Shown: positions 1-6,206 of the stretch, one piece after another | Layout: every line of letters starts with the position of its first letter | Numbering within the stretch: the stretch's first letter is position 1 | The notes under the pieces: model-generated | What the model saw: the letters and a program-made list of their open reading frames with translations, nothing else | What the model was told of the DNA's origin: nothing | Database searches by the model: none | DNA from: DATIJJ01 sp039936115 | Lineage (GTDB): Bacteria; Pseudomonadota; Gammaproteobacteria; DSM-16500 | Length of the DNA: 6,264 bases | NCBI GenBank assembly: GCA_039936115.1 | Contig: JBDTIZ010000005.1 | Location: 1 to 6,264, forward strand | Direction of reading: 5' to 3' | Made by a program: the position numbers and the translations under genes

Positions 1-35
1 TTGGCGGAGAGGAGAGGTTTTACCTCAGATCACTA

Positions 36-1853
36 TCAATTCATCGTCATCTTTGAAACAAGCGGCGCGACAGATCCGCTGTTAGCAGATCGCACATCCT
101 TTAACGTTCTCCCATCAGCCAACTCAAATCCAGCATCTAACAATGGATCAATTTCTGCAGCCTCAGGTGGAAGTTCTGAATCAGGCTTAAACATTAAAGA
201 TCTCGGTTTTGCAGCCGCATTTTTACTCGATTGCCTTACCATCACTTCATCAACCAGCTTCATTTTTACTTGTTCTGGTTTTTGCTTACTTTCACAGGTA
301 AGAAATATGACTAACACCGTTTTTAAAATGCCTTCTAATACACCCATCGGTGCGGCAGCGATTTTAGCCTTTCTTTGTTCCAGCATCCTTTCTTCGCTAA
401 GTGTTTTACCAAAGAAACTTACTTTACTGACTGCTATAGATTGCAAAAGAGCTTCTTTTCTAGCTGTTTGTAATTTCGTATAACACTCATTTAATCGGTT
501 ATTTAATAAATAATGGTCGTCAAACGCTTCTTGACTAAGCATCAATCTCGTCAAATCCAAAATCATGTCATCTTCTTCTTTAGTCCGTTTTGCAAGATCC
601 GAAGAACTGTAAGATCGCACGATGAGATCAACTGCTATACAAACACTATTTGCATTCACGTATTTTTGTAATTGCCCAAGCATCTGCTCATCAATTTTAT
701 CCTCAGCAACATCTGCTTCCGATGTTTGATAAATCCCTTCTGCCACATGAATCAATAAATGCTGTTGCGTCACATGCGATTTACAAGCATCCATCAGACC
801 AATTGTTTGCGCTCGCTTGTCCTCATGTGCGCCCTTTATATTATTCTCGTACTGCGCTGCAAGTTTAATGCTAGCGACGTGTTGCGAAATATTAGATAGC
901 TTATTGTACTCAGTCACAAGTGCCGAAAAAACATTCGAATCTGCTGCATGAATAACACCATATTCAAACATCACGTTGCGCCAAAAAGCTAATTTTTTGG
1001 TACGCATAAACTCATATTTGTCAGATGCGTATCGTTCTAAAAATAGATTATTTGTGCAGCGTGCAAAATCAGCTTGCATCATCAATCGAATAGTAGCTGG
1101 GAGATTTCCATCCTTCATTTCAGCGAGTTTTTTTGCAAACAGTTGTGCAGATTCAAGGTAGCGATCTGCTTGCAGATGTCTTTTAATGCCACCCGCCAAT
1201 AATTTTTGATTATCCTTTGTAAGTGGTTTTAAAAATCCTTCATCCTGAATAGCTGATAGAATAAGCTGATTTATCACGGTGTTAGACTGATCTAGATAAT
1301 CTTTACCCATGTCTTGTAATGCAGTCGAAACGAAAGAAAGAATAATTTGCTGAATCACTTCACGCTTCTTTAAGTTCTTCTCATCTTCTTCCAGACCCAT
1401 TACTTTGATTAGGCTAGGACGAAGCTTACCATTACTATCAAGTAACGTTGCACAGGCAAGATTAATTAACGCACTTGCTAATTCGGTTGTTCTCCATAAG
1501 AGCTTTTCAGAAATTATTTTTGTCGCTACACGTTGTGAATTTTCGGTAAAATCTAATTTATCACTGATCAAAATTCCAAATTCGTCAGACGGTTTATTAG
1601 CAATACTAGCCAGCCCCTCAACTTCCTCTAACATTTTTCTCTTTAATGTCTTTAGACTAGGCTTCAATTGTTCGCCTAGCTCTAAACAAAATTCTTTGTC
1701 CAACACATTTACATCGCTAAAGATGCGATTGTACTGACGAGACTTAGCTCTTCCTACGAGTACAGCTTTTTTTGACAACTGACCCTCTTCAAGTTTTCTC
1801 TCTTCATCTTTTGTAAATTGCGACGCAAGTAAATCTTCTAATCTCGTTTTCAT
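36..1853 (-). CDS. Uncharacterised helix-rich protein, downstream member of a tandem paralog pair
   Basis: I do not recognise this 605-aa protein and assign no function. It is clearly homologous to the gene just upstream (1882-3606). Shared blocks are KTRLEDLL at residues 2-9, YNRIF...LDKEF (41-55), LACATLLD..GKLRPS (132-147), LSFV...QDMG.DYL (172-187) and FAKKL.EMK (239-247). The best block, residues 258-318, has 33 of 61 positions identical to the paralog without gaps and includes FWRNVM.EYGVIHAA. GVLEGILKT follows at 504-512. Residues 466-503 carry about 30 residues absent from the paralog. The C-terminal 60 residues are acidic and proline-containing (around 558-580), then end in a short NSG..APLVS motif that the paralog also has. 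The protein looks mostly helical and charged, with no signal peptide and no obvious transmembrane helix. The ATG is preceded by GAGAGG with a 5-nt spacer. The gene starts 28 nt after the upstream paralog's stop, so the two are probably one operon. It could be a secreted effector of a host-associated bacterium, but nothing in the sequence proves this. Confidence 0.85.
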   Translation of the reverse strand: MKTRLEDLLASQFTKDEERKLEEGQLSKKAVLVGRAKSRQYNRIFSDVNVLDKEFCLELGEQLKPSLKTLKRKMLEEVEGLASIANKPSDEFGILISDKLDFTENSQRVATKIISEKLLWRTTELASALINLACATLLDSNGKLRPSLIKVMGLEEDEKNLKKREVIQQIILSFVSTALQDMGKDYLDQSNTVINQLILSAIQDEGFLKPLTKDNQKLLAGGIKRHLQADRYLESAQLFAKKLAEMKDGNLPATIRLMMQADFARCTNNLFLERYASDKYEFMRTKKLAFWRNVMFEYGVIHAADSNVFSALVTEYNKLSNISQHVASIKLAAQYENNIKGAHEDKRAQTIGLMDACKSHVTQQHLLIHVAEGIYQTSEADVAEDKIDEQMLGQLQKYVNANSVCIAVDLIVRSYSSSDLAKRTKEEDDMILDLTRLMLSQEAFDDHYLLNNRLNECYTKLQTARKEALLQSIAVSKVSFFGKTLSEERMLEQRKAKIAAAPMGVLEGILKTVLVIFLTCESKQKPEQVKMKLVDEVMVRQSSKNAAAKPRSLMFKPDSELPPEAAEIDPLLDAGFELADGRTLKDVRSANSGSVAPLVSKMTMN

Positions 1854-1858
1854 GCAAC

Positions 1859-1869
1859 CCTCTCGTTTT
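1859..1869 (-). promoter_or_regulatory. Ribosome binding site of the downstream paralog
   Basis: On the minus strand this reads AAAACGAGAGG. GAGAGG is the Shine-Dalgarno element, 5 nt before the ATG at 1853. The same 11 bases occur at the same distance from a GTG codon inside the upstream paralog (3528-3538). The shared element supports the ATG at 1853 as the real start and hints at the real start of the other gene. Confidence 0.7.
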
Positions 1870-1881
1870 ATTTGTGATCTA

Positions 1882-3606
1882 TTAGTCTTTCGAATTATTG
1901 TTTAATAACATTCCGCGCTGTGATAATTGAGTGTCCGTGCTTACAATTGGCGCAGCGCCTGAATTATTAAAAAATCTTGCGTGCTCTTGTTTTGCGTTAT
2001 TTTTCGTATCGAATCCATTTACAGCTAACACCGACTGGTGTGCTTTTTCAAGCTTTGCAATTCGCATTTTTGCAGGCTGATTTTTTGTTGATAGATGTAG
2101 AAGAAACGCCTGCTTAGCTGTTTTTAAAATTTCTTCTAAAACGCCTTCAGATGAAGTAGGAACTGCTCCGCGAGCGATTTGTAATTGCACATGTGAATTT
2201 ATCAAAATCATCTCGACTGAGAGGTGACCAAAAATTTCTTTACCGTCAGCCGCTTGCTTGAACTCTTCAATCAGGCCTAGCTCTGCTTGAGGACGCGTAT
2301 AACTTCGCTTTGAATGCTTAGGATCTCTATAAGACCGCAACACCGTATCAGCAAGCACGCACCTTTCATGCTTTTCAACTATTCGCTGTAATTTAACAAT
2401 CAATAGATCTTCATTGGTTTCTTTATCTTCTAGTGTAATTTGTGAAGCTGCCTCTGCTGCAATGGAATAGATTTTATCCGCTGCGAAACAAAGTAAATGT
2501 TGATGCATAGCATGCACAGTATCTGTCTCTAACAGCGCAATATCACCATCACGCTTGCCTAGACTGGTTGATCGTTTGAAATTTTTGTTATAAATCGCCA
2601 TCAATGCTGAATATATTTCAGGATTCGCAGCATGAATGACGCCGTACTCAACCATAACATGTCGCCAAAAAGTTAACTTACTGAGACGAATAGCGCGATA
2701 AGCATTTGGTCTTTCGTTTTTGAGAAATAAATTTTCTTCACAACGATCGAAATCTGCTTGAACAATTAGCTCAAGCACTGATGGGATTTTCTTCTGCGCA
2801 GGACCTTTCATGTCTCCTAATGTTTTTGCAAATTGTTTTGCAATAGCACGACGTGGATCCACTTGTTGATATTGAGCGATGCGATCTTTTAAGAGTTGCT
2901 GCTGGTTTGCTGTGACTAAAGCAAGAAAGACTGTTTCCATGTTTGAATGTAATTGTACGTTGCTTATTGTCTTGCCAACATTATTTAAATATTCTAATCC
3001 CATGTCTTGCATAACATTTGTGACAAACGCAAGGATGATTAATCGAATCGTATCAGCACTTTTAAGTGCATCTTTCACTGTGCTGTTTTGATCTAAACCC
3101 AGCTGGCTTATTGTGCTTGGACGAAGATGTCCAGTGTTATCGAGCAAGGTCGTGCAGGCAAGCTCAATAATTTCTGTAGCGACTTCAATGAGTTTGTTAT
3201 GGAATTTTTTAGCAATTGTTTTACTGATATACTCACTTAACCTTTCATTGATATTAAGATCCATAGAGCCATTATCTAAATCCCGAAAGCCCTTAACGTA
3301 ATCAAGTACATCTTGTCTTAAACTAGCAAGAATAGGACTGACTTCATTAATCAAAACGGCGCGAAATTCTTTATCAATAAGAGTTAAATCATTAAACAGT
3401 CGATTATATTCATTACCGCGTTTTGCGCGATCTAATACTTTCTGTTTAGCTGATATCTCATCATCCTGTAGTTTTTTTTCTGCTAACTGTGGCTGAAGTA
3501 ATTCTTCTAATCGGGTTTTCACATCATCCTCTCGTTTTGTTGTTTTGATGTAACTATTTACTGGGGACACAATTGTATCATAAAAGAACCCATATATTGA
3601 CAGCAT
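1882..3606 (-). CDS. Uncharacterised helix-rich protein, upstream member of a tandem paralog pair
   Basis: This 574-aa reading frame is the diverged paralog of the gene at 36-1853, and I recognise no known family. Counted from the ATG at 3606, the shared blocks are KTRLEELL (30-37), EYNRLF...IDKEF (66-81), LACTTLLD..GHLRPS (149-164), LAFV...QDMG.EYL (192-207), FAKTLGDMK (259-267), residues 281-341 with KLTFWRHVM.EYGVIHAA, and GVLEEILKT (488-496). Cysteines in the LAC and ADF.RC motifs are conserved in both proteins. The C-terminus has the shared NSG.APIVS motif (547-556) plus an 18-residue polar tail. The start is uncertain. The ATG at 3606 has no visible Shine-Dalgarno site, while an in-frame GTG at 3522 (codon 29) has GAGAGG with a 5-nt spacer and aligns exactly with the paralog's ATG. 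From the GTG the product would be 546 aa. The extra 28 residues (YGFFYDTIVSP region) have no counterpart in the paralog. The gene is transcribed divergently from the osmB-like gene. Confidence 0.85.
   Translation of the reverse strand: MLSIYGFFYDTIVSPVNSYIKTTKREDDVKTRLEELLQPQLAEKKLQDDEISAKQKVLDRAKRGNEYNRLFNDLTLIDKEFRAVLINEVSPILASLRQDVLDYVKGFRDLDNGSMDLNINERLSEYISKTIAKKFHNKLIEVATEIIELACTTLLDNTGHLRPSTISQLGLDQNSTVKDALKSADTIRLIILAFVTNVMQDMGLEYLNNVGKTISNVQLHSNMETVFLALVTANQQQLLKDRIAQYQQVDPRRAIAKQFAKTLGDMKGPAQKKIPSVLELIVQADFDRCEENLFLKNERPNAYRAIRLSKLTFWRHVMVEYGVIHAANPEIYSALMAIYNKNFKRSTSLGKRDGDIALLETDTVHAMHQHLLCFAADKIYSIAAEAASQITLEDKETNEDLLIVKLQRIVEKHERCVLADTVLRSYRDPKHSKRSYTRPQAELGLIEEFKQAADGKEIFGHLSVEMILINSHVQLQIARGAVPTSSEGVLEEILKTAKQAFLLHLSTKNQPAKMRIAKLEKAHQSVLAVNGFDTKNNAKQEHARFFNNSGAAPIVSTDTQLSQRGMLLNNNSKD
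3528..3538 (-). promoter_or_regulatory. Candidate internal ribosome binding site, alternative GTG start at 3522
   Basis: The minus strand reads AAAACGAGAGG, then 5 nt, then GTG at 3522-3520. This is the same 11-base string and the same spacing as the paralog's start region (1859-1869 and ATG 1853). In the downstream paralog these bases are untranslated leader. Their retention here fits better with a Shine-Dalgarno site than with codons for K-R-E. The ATG at 3606 would then lie in the leader or promoter region. Confidence 0.55.
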
Positions 3607-3693
3607 TTTGGTCAGCTTAGGGTTATTTTTATCAAAATCTTATACAAAGCCCACCCCATATAGCCCCTTAATTTGATAAAATAATAATGTTGT

Positions 3694-3716
3694 AGATTCT
3701 TACTCGAGTAAAATCT
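3694..3716. promoter_or_regulatory. Palindrome upstream of the osmB-like gene: possible operator or leader hairpin
   Basis: TTACTCGAGTAA at 3700-3711 is a perfect 12-bp palindrome. It is extended by AGATT (3694-3698) pairing with AATCT (3712-3716), with one unpaired C at 3699. It ends 9 nt before the AGGAGG ribosome binding site. It could be a binding site for a dimeric regulator or an RNA hairpin in the 5' leader that modulates translation. It has no T-tract, so it is not a terminator. Confidence 0.4.
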
Positions 3717-3725
3717 CACATTCCC

Positions 3726-3731
3726 AGGAGG
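3726..3731 (+). promoter_or_regulatory. Strong ribosome binding site of the osmB-like gene
   Basis: AGGAGG, a perfect match to the anti-Shine-Dalgarno complement, lies 4 nt before the ATG at 3736. It fixes the start and predicts efficient translation, as expected for a small abundant envelope lipoprotein. Confidence 0.75.
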
Positions 3732-3735
3732 CGTT

Positions 3736-3942
3736 ATGAATAAGGTCTTAAGTACTTGTTTTATAGTCACTCTTTCAGCTTTGCTCGCAACAGGTTGCAC
3801 GTGGGACAGAAGAGATACAGGGACGGCAGTGGGTGGTGTTGCGGGTGGCCTGGTAGGCGGCGCCGTTTCCGGCGGTAGCGCTGTAGGTGTAGGTGTAGGT
3901 GCTGTTGGTGGCGCTCTCATTGGCAACCAGGTTGCACGCTAA
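3736..3942 (+). CDS. osmB: OsmB-like glycine-zipper lipoprotein
   Basis: This 68-aa protein looks like a small outer-membrane lipoprotein of the OsmB/SlyB-like glycine-zipper group. Residues 1-20 form a lipoprotein signal peptide: MNK, a hydrophobic stretch, then the lipobox LATGC with lipidation expected at C21. Threonine follows the cysteine, so there is no aspartate inner-membrane retention signal and outer-membrane sorting is expected. The mature part begins C-T-W-D-R-R-D-T-G-T-A and continues with glycine every second to fourth residue (33-63), ending I-G-N-Q-V-A-R. From memory, E. coli OsmB has the same plan and length: CSNWSKRD at the start of the mature protein, a GG-rich core and a terminal GHQVGK. 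In E. coli the gene is induced osmotically and in stationary phase; that regulation is not demonstrated here. The gene is monocistronic, with its own strong ribosome binding site and a terminator 44 nt downstream. Codons 50-55 are a three-copy hexanucleotide repeat. Confidence 0.85.
   Translation: MNKVLSTCFIVTLSALLATGCTWDRRDTGTAVGGVAGGLVGGAVSGGSAVGVGVGAVGGALIGNQVAR
3883..3900 (+). repeat. In-frame hexanucleotide repeat, 3 copies of GTAGGT
   Basis: Three perfect tandem copies of GTAGGT encode Val-Gly-Val-Gly-Val-Gly at residues 50-55 of the OsmB-like protein. Copy-number slippage would add or remove two residues of the glycine zipper without shifting frame. Confidence 0.7.
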
Positions 3943-3985
3943 TCGATTAACTGATTGATAATTAGTATAATAATATAAGTTTATT

Positions 3986-4018
3986 AGGGCGCCTCATTTG
4001 GCGCCCTTATTATTTTTA
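3986..4018 (+). terminator. Rho-independent terminator after the osmB-like gene
   Basis: A GC-rich 8-bp stem, AGGGCGCC (3986-3993) and GGCGCCCT (4000-4007), closes a 6-nt TCATTT loop and is followed by the T-rich run TTATTATTTTT. It lies 44 nt after the stop codon and should separate the lipoprotein transcript from bcp-proS. Upstream A/T bases could extend the stem slightly. Confidence 0.9.
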
Positions 4019-4087
4019 ACCCGCTCTTTCGCTTTTTGTATGTTTATATATACTTCTCAACAAGCTACTCATCAAGGACATAGCATT

Positions 4088-4552
4088 ATGACTCTTACTA
4101 TTGGCGATAAAGCGCCGGAATTTACGTTGCTTTCGGATGAAAACGAATCTATCAGTTTAAATACGCTTCAGGGCAAGCTCGTGGTTTTATATTTTTATCC
4201 TAAAGATAATACACCGGGCTGCACACGCGAAGCCTGTGATTTTCGGGATTTACTCAATCGTTTTAACACCAACAATACCGTTATACTGGGTGTCTCAAAA
4301 GACAGTCCGGCTAAACATAAAAAGTTTAAAGAAAAATTTGCCTTGCCGTTCAGCTTACTCGCTGATGAAAACGGCGATGTTTGTGAAGCTTATGGCGTGA
4401 TCGATAAGAAAAAATTATTTGGCAAAACATTTTTAGGCATTCAACGTTCGACTTTTTTAATTGATGAAAAAGGCGTGATTCGCGCGATCTGGCGCAAAGT
4501 AAAAGTGAAAGGACACGTAGACCAAATACTTGAACAACTGATCGGAGCTTAA
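4088..4552 (+). CDS. bcp: Thioredoxin-dependent peroxiredoxin BCP (PrxQ type)
   Basis: This 154-aa enzyme reduces hydrogen peroxide and organic hydroperoxides in the cytoplasm using thioredoxin. The AhpC/TSA thioredoxin fold is evident. GDKAPEFTL (6-14) is the usual N-terminal strand. VLYFYPKDNTPGCTREAC (33-50) holds the peroxidatic cysteine C45 in PxxxTPGC and the resolving cysteine C50. The five-residue spacing is the hallmark of the atypical two-cysteine BCP/PrxQ group. ILGVSKDSPAKHKKFKEKF (66-84) and the conserved arginine R120 in QRSTFLID follow. E. coli Bcp is 156 aa, so the gene is full length. The frame is open upstream to a TTG at 3998, but that codon lies inside the osmB terminator hairpin. 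ATG 4088 is chosen because AAGGA sits 9 nt upstream and the protein then begins as the family does. A promoter should lie in 4019-4075; TATACT within TTTATATATACT is a possible -10 box, but no good -35 is seen. proS follows after 7 nt. Confidence 0.96.
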   Translation: MTLTIGDKAPEFTLLSDENESISLNTLQGKLVVLYFYPKDNTPGCTREACDFRDLLNRFNTNNTVILGVSKDSPAKHKKFKEKFALPFSLLADENGDVCEAYGVIDKKKLFGKTFLGIQRSTFLIDEKGVIRAIWRKVKVKGHVDQILEQLIGA

Positions 4553-4559
4553 AACAACA

Positions 4560-6050
4560 ATGAAAACAGCTATTACACCTACACGTGCAGAAGACTATCC
4601 TGAATGGTATCAACAAGTCATTAAAGCAGCTGATCTTGCAGAGTCATCACCCGTACGCGGTTGCATGACAATCAAACCCTGGGGTTACGCGCTGTGGGAA
4701 AATTTTCAACGCGTGATTGATGACCAACTTAAAGCAACAGGTCACAAAAATTTGTATTTTCCTTTATTAATTCCCGCCAGTTTTTTAGCGAAAGAAGCGG
4801 AACATATTGATGGATTTGCGAAAGAATGTGCGATTGTCACACATACACGATTAGCAAAAAATGAAGAAGGTAAATTGCTACCTGCAAGTCCTCTTGAAGA
4901 ACCGTATGTCATCCGTCCTACCTCTGAAACTATTTTTGGTGAAGCCTACTCGCGCTGGATTCAATCGTATCGTGACTTGCCGCTGTTAATGAATCAATGG
5001 GCAAACGTCATGCGCTGGGAAATGCGCACGCGAATGTTTTTGCGCACATCAGAATTTTTATGGCAAGAAGGTCATACGGCTCATGCGACGCATAAAGAAG
5101 CGGTTGAAGAAACCTTAACAATTCTTGATCTTTACGCAAAATTTGCGGAAGAGTACATGGCAATGCCGGTGATTAAAGGTGAAAAAACAGCAAGCGAACG
5201 TTTTCCAGGTGCTGAAAATACCTACTGTATTGAAGCAATGATGCAAGATAAAAAAGCTTTGCAAGCAGGCACGTCTCATTATCTCGGGCAAAATTTTTCT
5301 CGCGCATTTAATATTAAATTTTTAAATGCGGCAGGCGTAGAAGAATTGGCTTATACCACGTCTTGGGGTGTAACAACTCGACTGATCGGCGGTTTGATTA
5401 TGACGCACAGCGATGATAATGGTTTAATGTTGCCGCCAAAATTAGCGCCAGTGCACGTAGTTATTTTGCCTATCATTCACAAAGAAGAACAACGTGCAGC
5501 GATTATGGAATATTGTCAAAAAATTGCGGTGGAGTTGCGCGGTATTTCCTATTTCAATAAAAATATTGCTGTTGAAATCGACAAGCGCGAAATGACGGGT
5601 GGCGAAAAAGCTTGGAGTTGGGTGAAAAAAGGTGTGCCAATCCGAATTGAAATTGGTGCGAAAGAATGCCAAGCAAACACTGTCTTCGCGGGGCGTCGGG
5701 ATAAAGAATACAAAGATCGTCAATCGCAAGACCTTAGACAATTTTTGGCAACCATCACTATCCAGCTCGATGAAATTCAAGACGGTATGTTCAAACGTGC
5801 GCAAGATTTCCAACGACAAAATACCATCAATATGGAATGTCAGGATGATTTTTATGAGTTCTTTGCTGAGAGCGACGGTGGTTTTGCATCCGCTCACTGG
5901 AGCGGTGATCCTGCTATCGAAGAAAAAATAAAAAAAGATTTAAACGTCACGATACGTTGCATTCCCTTGGTTGAACAGCCTGAGGCAGGAGTTTGTATTT
6001 TCTCGGGTGGTAAAAGTGCTCAGAGGGTGATTTTTGCTAAGTCTTATTGA
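4560..6050 (+). CDS. proS: Prolyl-tRNA synthetase, archaeal/eukaryotic-like type (ProS type 3)
   Basis: This 496-aa class II synthetase charges tRNA-Pro with proline in the cytoplasm. The N-terminal DYPEWYQQVI leads into the class II core: motif 1 around GHKNLYFPLLIP (61-72), EHIDGFAKEC (81-90), the proline-binding RPTSE loop (119-123), motif 2 MRWEMRTRMFLRTSEFLWQEGHTAH (151-175), SHYLGQNFSRAF (239-250), and motif 3 GGLIMTHSDDNGLMLPP (277-293). The anticodon-binding domain starts near PVHVVILPI (297-305) and includes DKREMTGGEKAW (341-352) and KGVPIRIEIGAKEC (357-370). The extra C-terminal domain ends in the usual terminal tyrosine (FAKSY). Length and architecture match the archaeal/eukaryotic-like family rather than the roughly 570-aa bacterial enzyme with an inserted editing domain, which is absent here. 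In the C-terminal zinc site, WCG has become WSG (S448), the next cysteine is I453, C479 is kept and its partner is S482. The gene is probably co-transcribed with bcp; GGAG at 4544-4547, inside bcp, may serve as ribosome binding site, 12 nt from the ATG. Confidence 0.95.
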   Translation: MKTAITPTRAEDYPEWYQQVIKAADLAESSPVRGCMTIKPWGYALWENFQRVIDDQLKATGHKNLYFPLLIPASFLAKEAEHIDGFAKECAIVTHTRLAKNEEGKLLPASPLEEPYVIRPTSETIFGEAYSRWIQSYRDLPLLMNQWANVMRWEMRTRMFLRTSEFLWQEGHTAHATHKEAVEETLTILDLYAKFAEEYMAMPVIKGEKTASERFPGAENTYCIEAMMQDKKALQAGTSHYLGQNFSRAFNIKFLNAAGVEELAYTTSWGVTTRLIGGLIMTHSDDNGLMLPPKLAPVHVVILPIIHKEEQRAAIMEYCQKIAVELRGISYFNKNIAVEIDKREMTGGEKAWSWVKKGVPIRIEIGAKECQANTVFAGRRDKEYKDRQSQDLRQFLATITIQLDEIQDGMFKRAQDFQRQNTINMECQDDFYEFFAESDGGFASAHWSGDPAIEEKIKKDLNVTIRCIPLVEQPEAGVCIFSGGKSAQRVIFAKSY

Positions 6051-6114
6051 GAAAGCTTTCCTCGCTCAGCCAATTTTCCGGTTAGTCTGGGCTGTTAGTC
6101 TGCACTCTAAACCC
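6051..6114. other. proS 3' flank with a 9-bp direct repeat
   Basis: Directly after the proS stop lies the perfect palindrome GAAAGCTTTC (6051-6060). GTTAGTCTG then occurs twice, at 6081-6089 and 6094-6102, with a 13-bp period. CAGCC (6068-6072) could pair with GGCTG (6089-6093) across a long loop. No T-tract follows, so I do not call a terminator. Confidence 0.4.
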
Positions 6115-6206
6115 CTGTCATCCTGCACTTGCAGCCACTGTCATCCTGCACTTGCAGCCACTGTCATCCTGCACTTGCAGCCACTGTCACCCTGCACTTG
6201 CAGCCA
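6115..6206. repeat. Tandem array of four 23-bp units
   Basis: Four contiguous 23-bp units lie at 6115-6137, 6138-6160, 6161-6183 and 6184-6206. Each begins CTGTCA and ends GCAGCCA. Units 1-3 are identical; unit 4 differs only by T to C at its seventh base. Each unit contains the dyad CTGCA-CT-TGCAG, so each could form a small hairpin. There are no spacers, so this is a simple tandem array and not a CRISPR. It is noncoding as far as I can see and lies downstream of proS. Confidence 0.9.

Larger units (their letters stand above)
3607..3735. other. Divergent intergenic region between the paralog operon and the osmB-like gene
   Basis: This 129-bp AT-rich gap must hold the promoter of the plus-strand lipoprotein gene and probably that of the minus-strand operon. 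I could not find a convincing -35/-10 pair on either strand. TTGATA at 3673-3678 is a possible plus-strand -35 box, but there is no good -10 box at 16-18 nt. The clearest structure is the palindrome at 3694-3716, listed separately. No coding region is credible here. Confidence 0.5.

Noticed and set aside
14..26. Small inverted repeat GAGGT-TTT-ACCTC after the 605-aa gene
   Set aside because: The stem is only 5 bp and no T-tract follows on the minus strand, so a terminator cannot be supported; the true 3' end may lie beyond the window.
1..483. Plus-strand open frame of 160 codons starting with TTG
   Set aside because: It lies antisense to the C-terminal part of the 605-aa gene, is serine/asparagine-rich with no family features, and has no independent support.
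3661..3700. PmrA-type regulatory box upstream of the paralog operon
   Set aside because: Only one CTTAAT-like half-site is visible (3667-3672) and it faces the osmB-like gene; the second half of the direct repeat is missing.
3612..3926. Minus-strand proline/threonine-rich open frame over the osmB-like gene
   Set aside because: It is the antisense reading of the glycine-rich lipoprotein codons, and the plus-strand gene has a perfect ribosome binding site, lipobox and terminator.
3998..4087. Possible N-terminal extension of Bcp from TTG 3998
   Set aside because: The TTG lies within the terminator hairpin, and the family's N-terminus starts at ATG 4088, which has its own AAGGA site.
5442..5931. 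Additional open frames on both strands inside proS
   Set aside because: They overlap a well-conserved synthetase domain in other frames and resemble no known protein.
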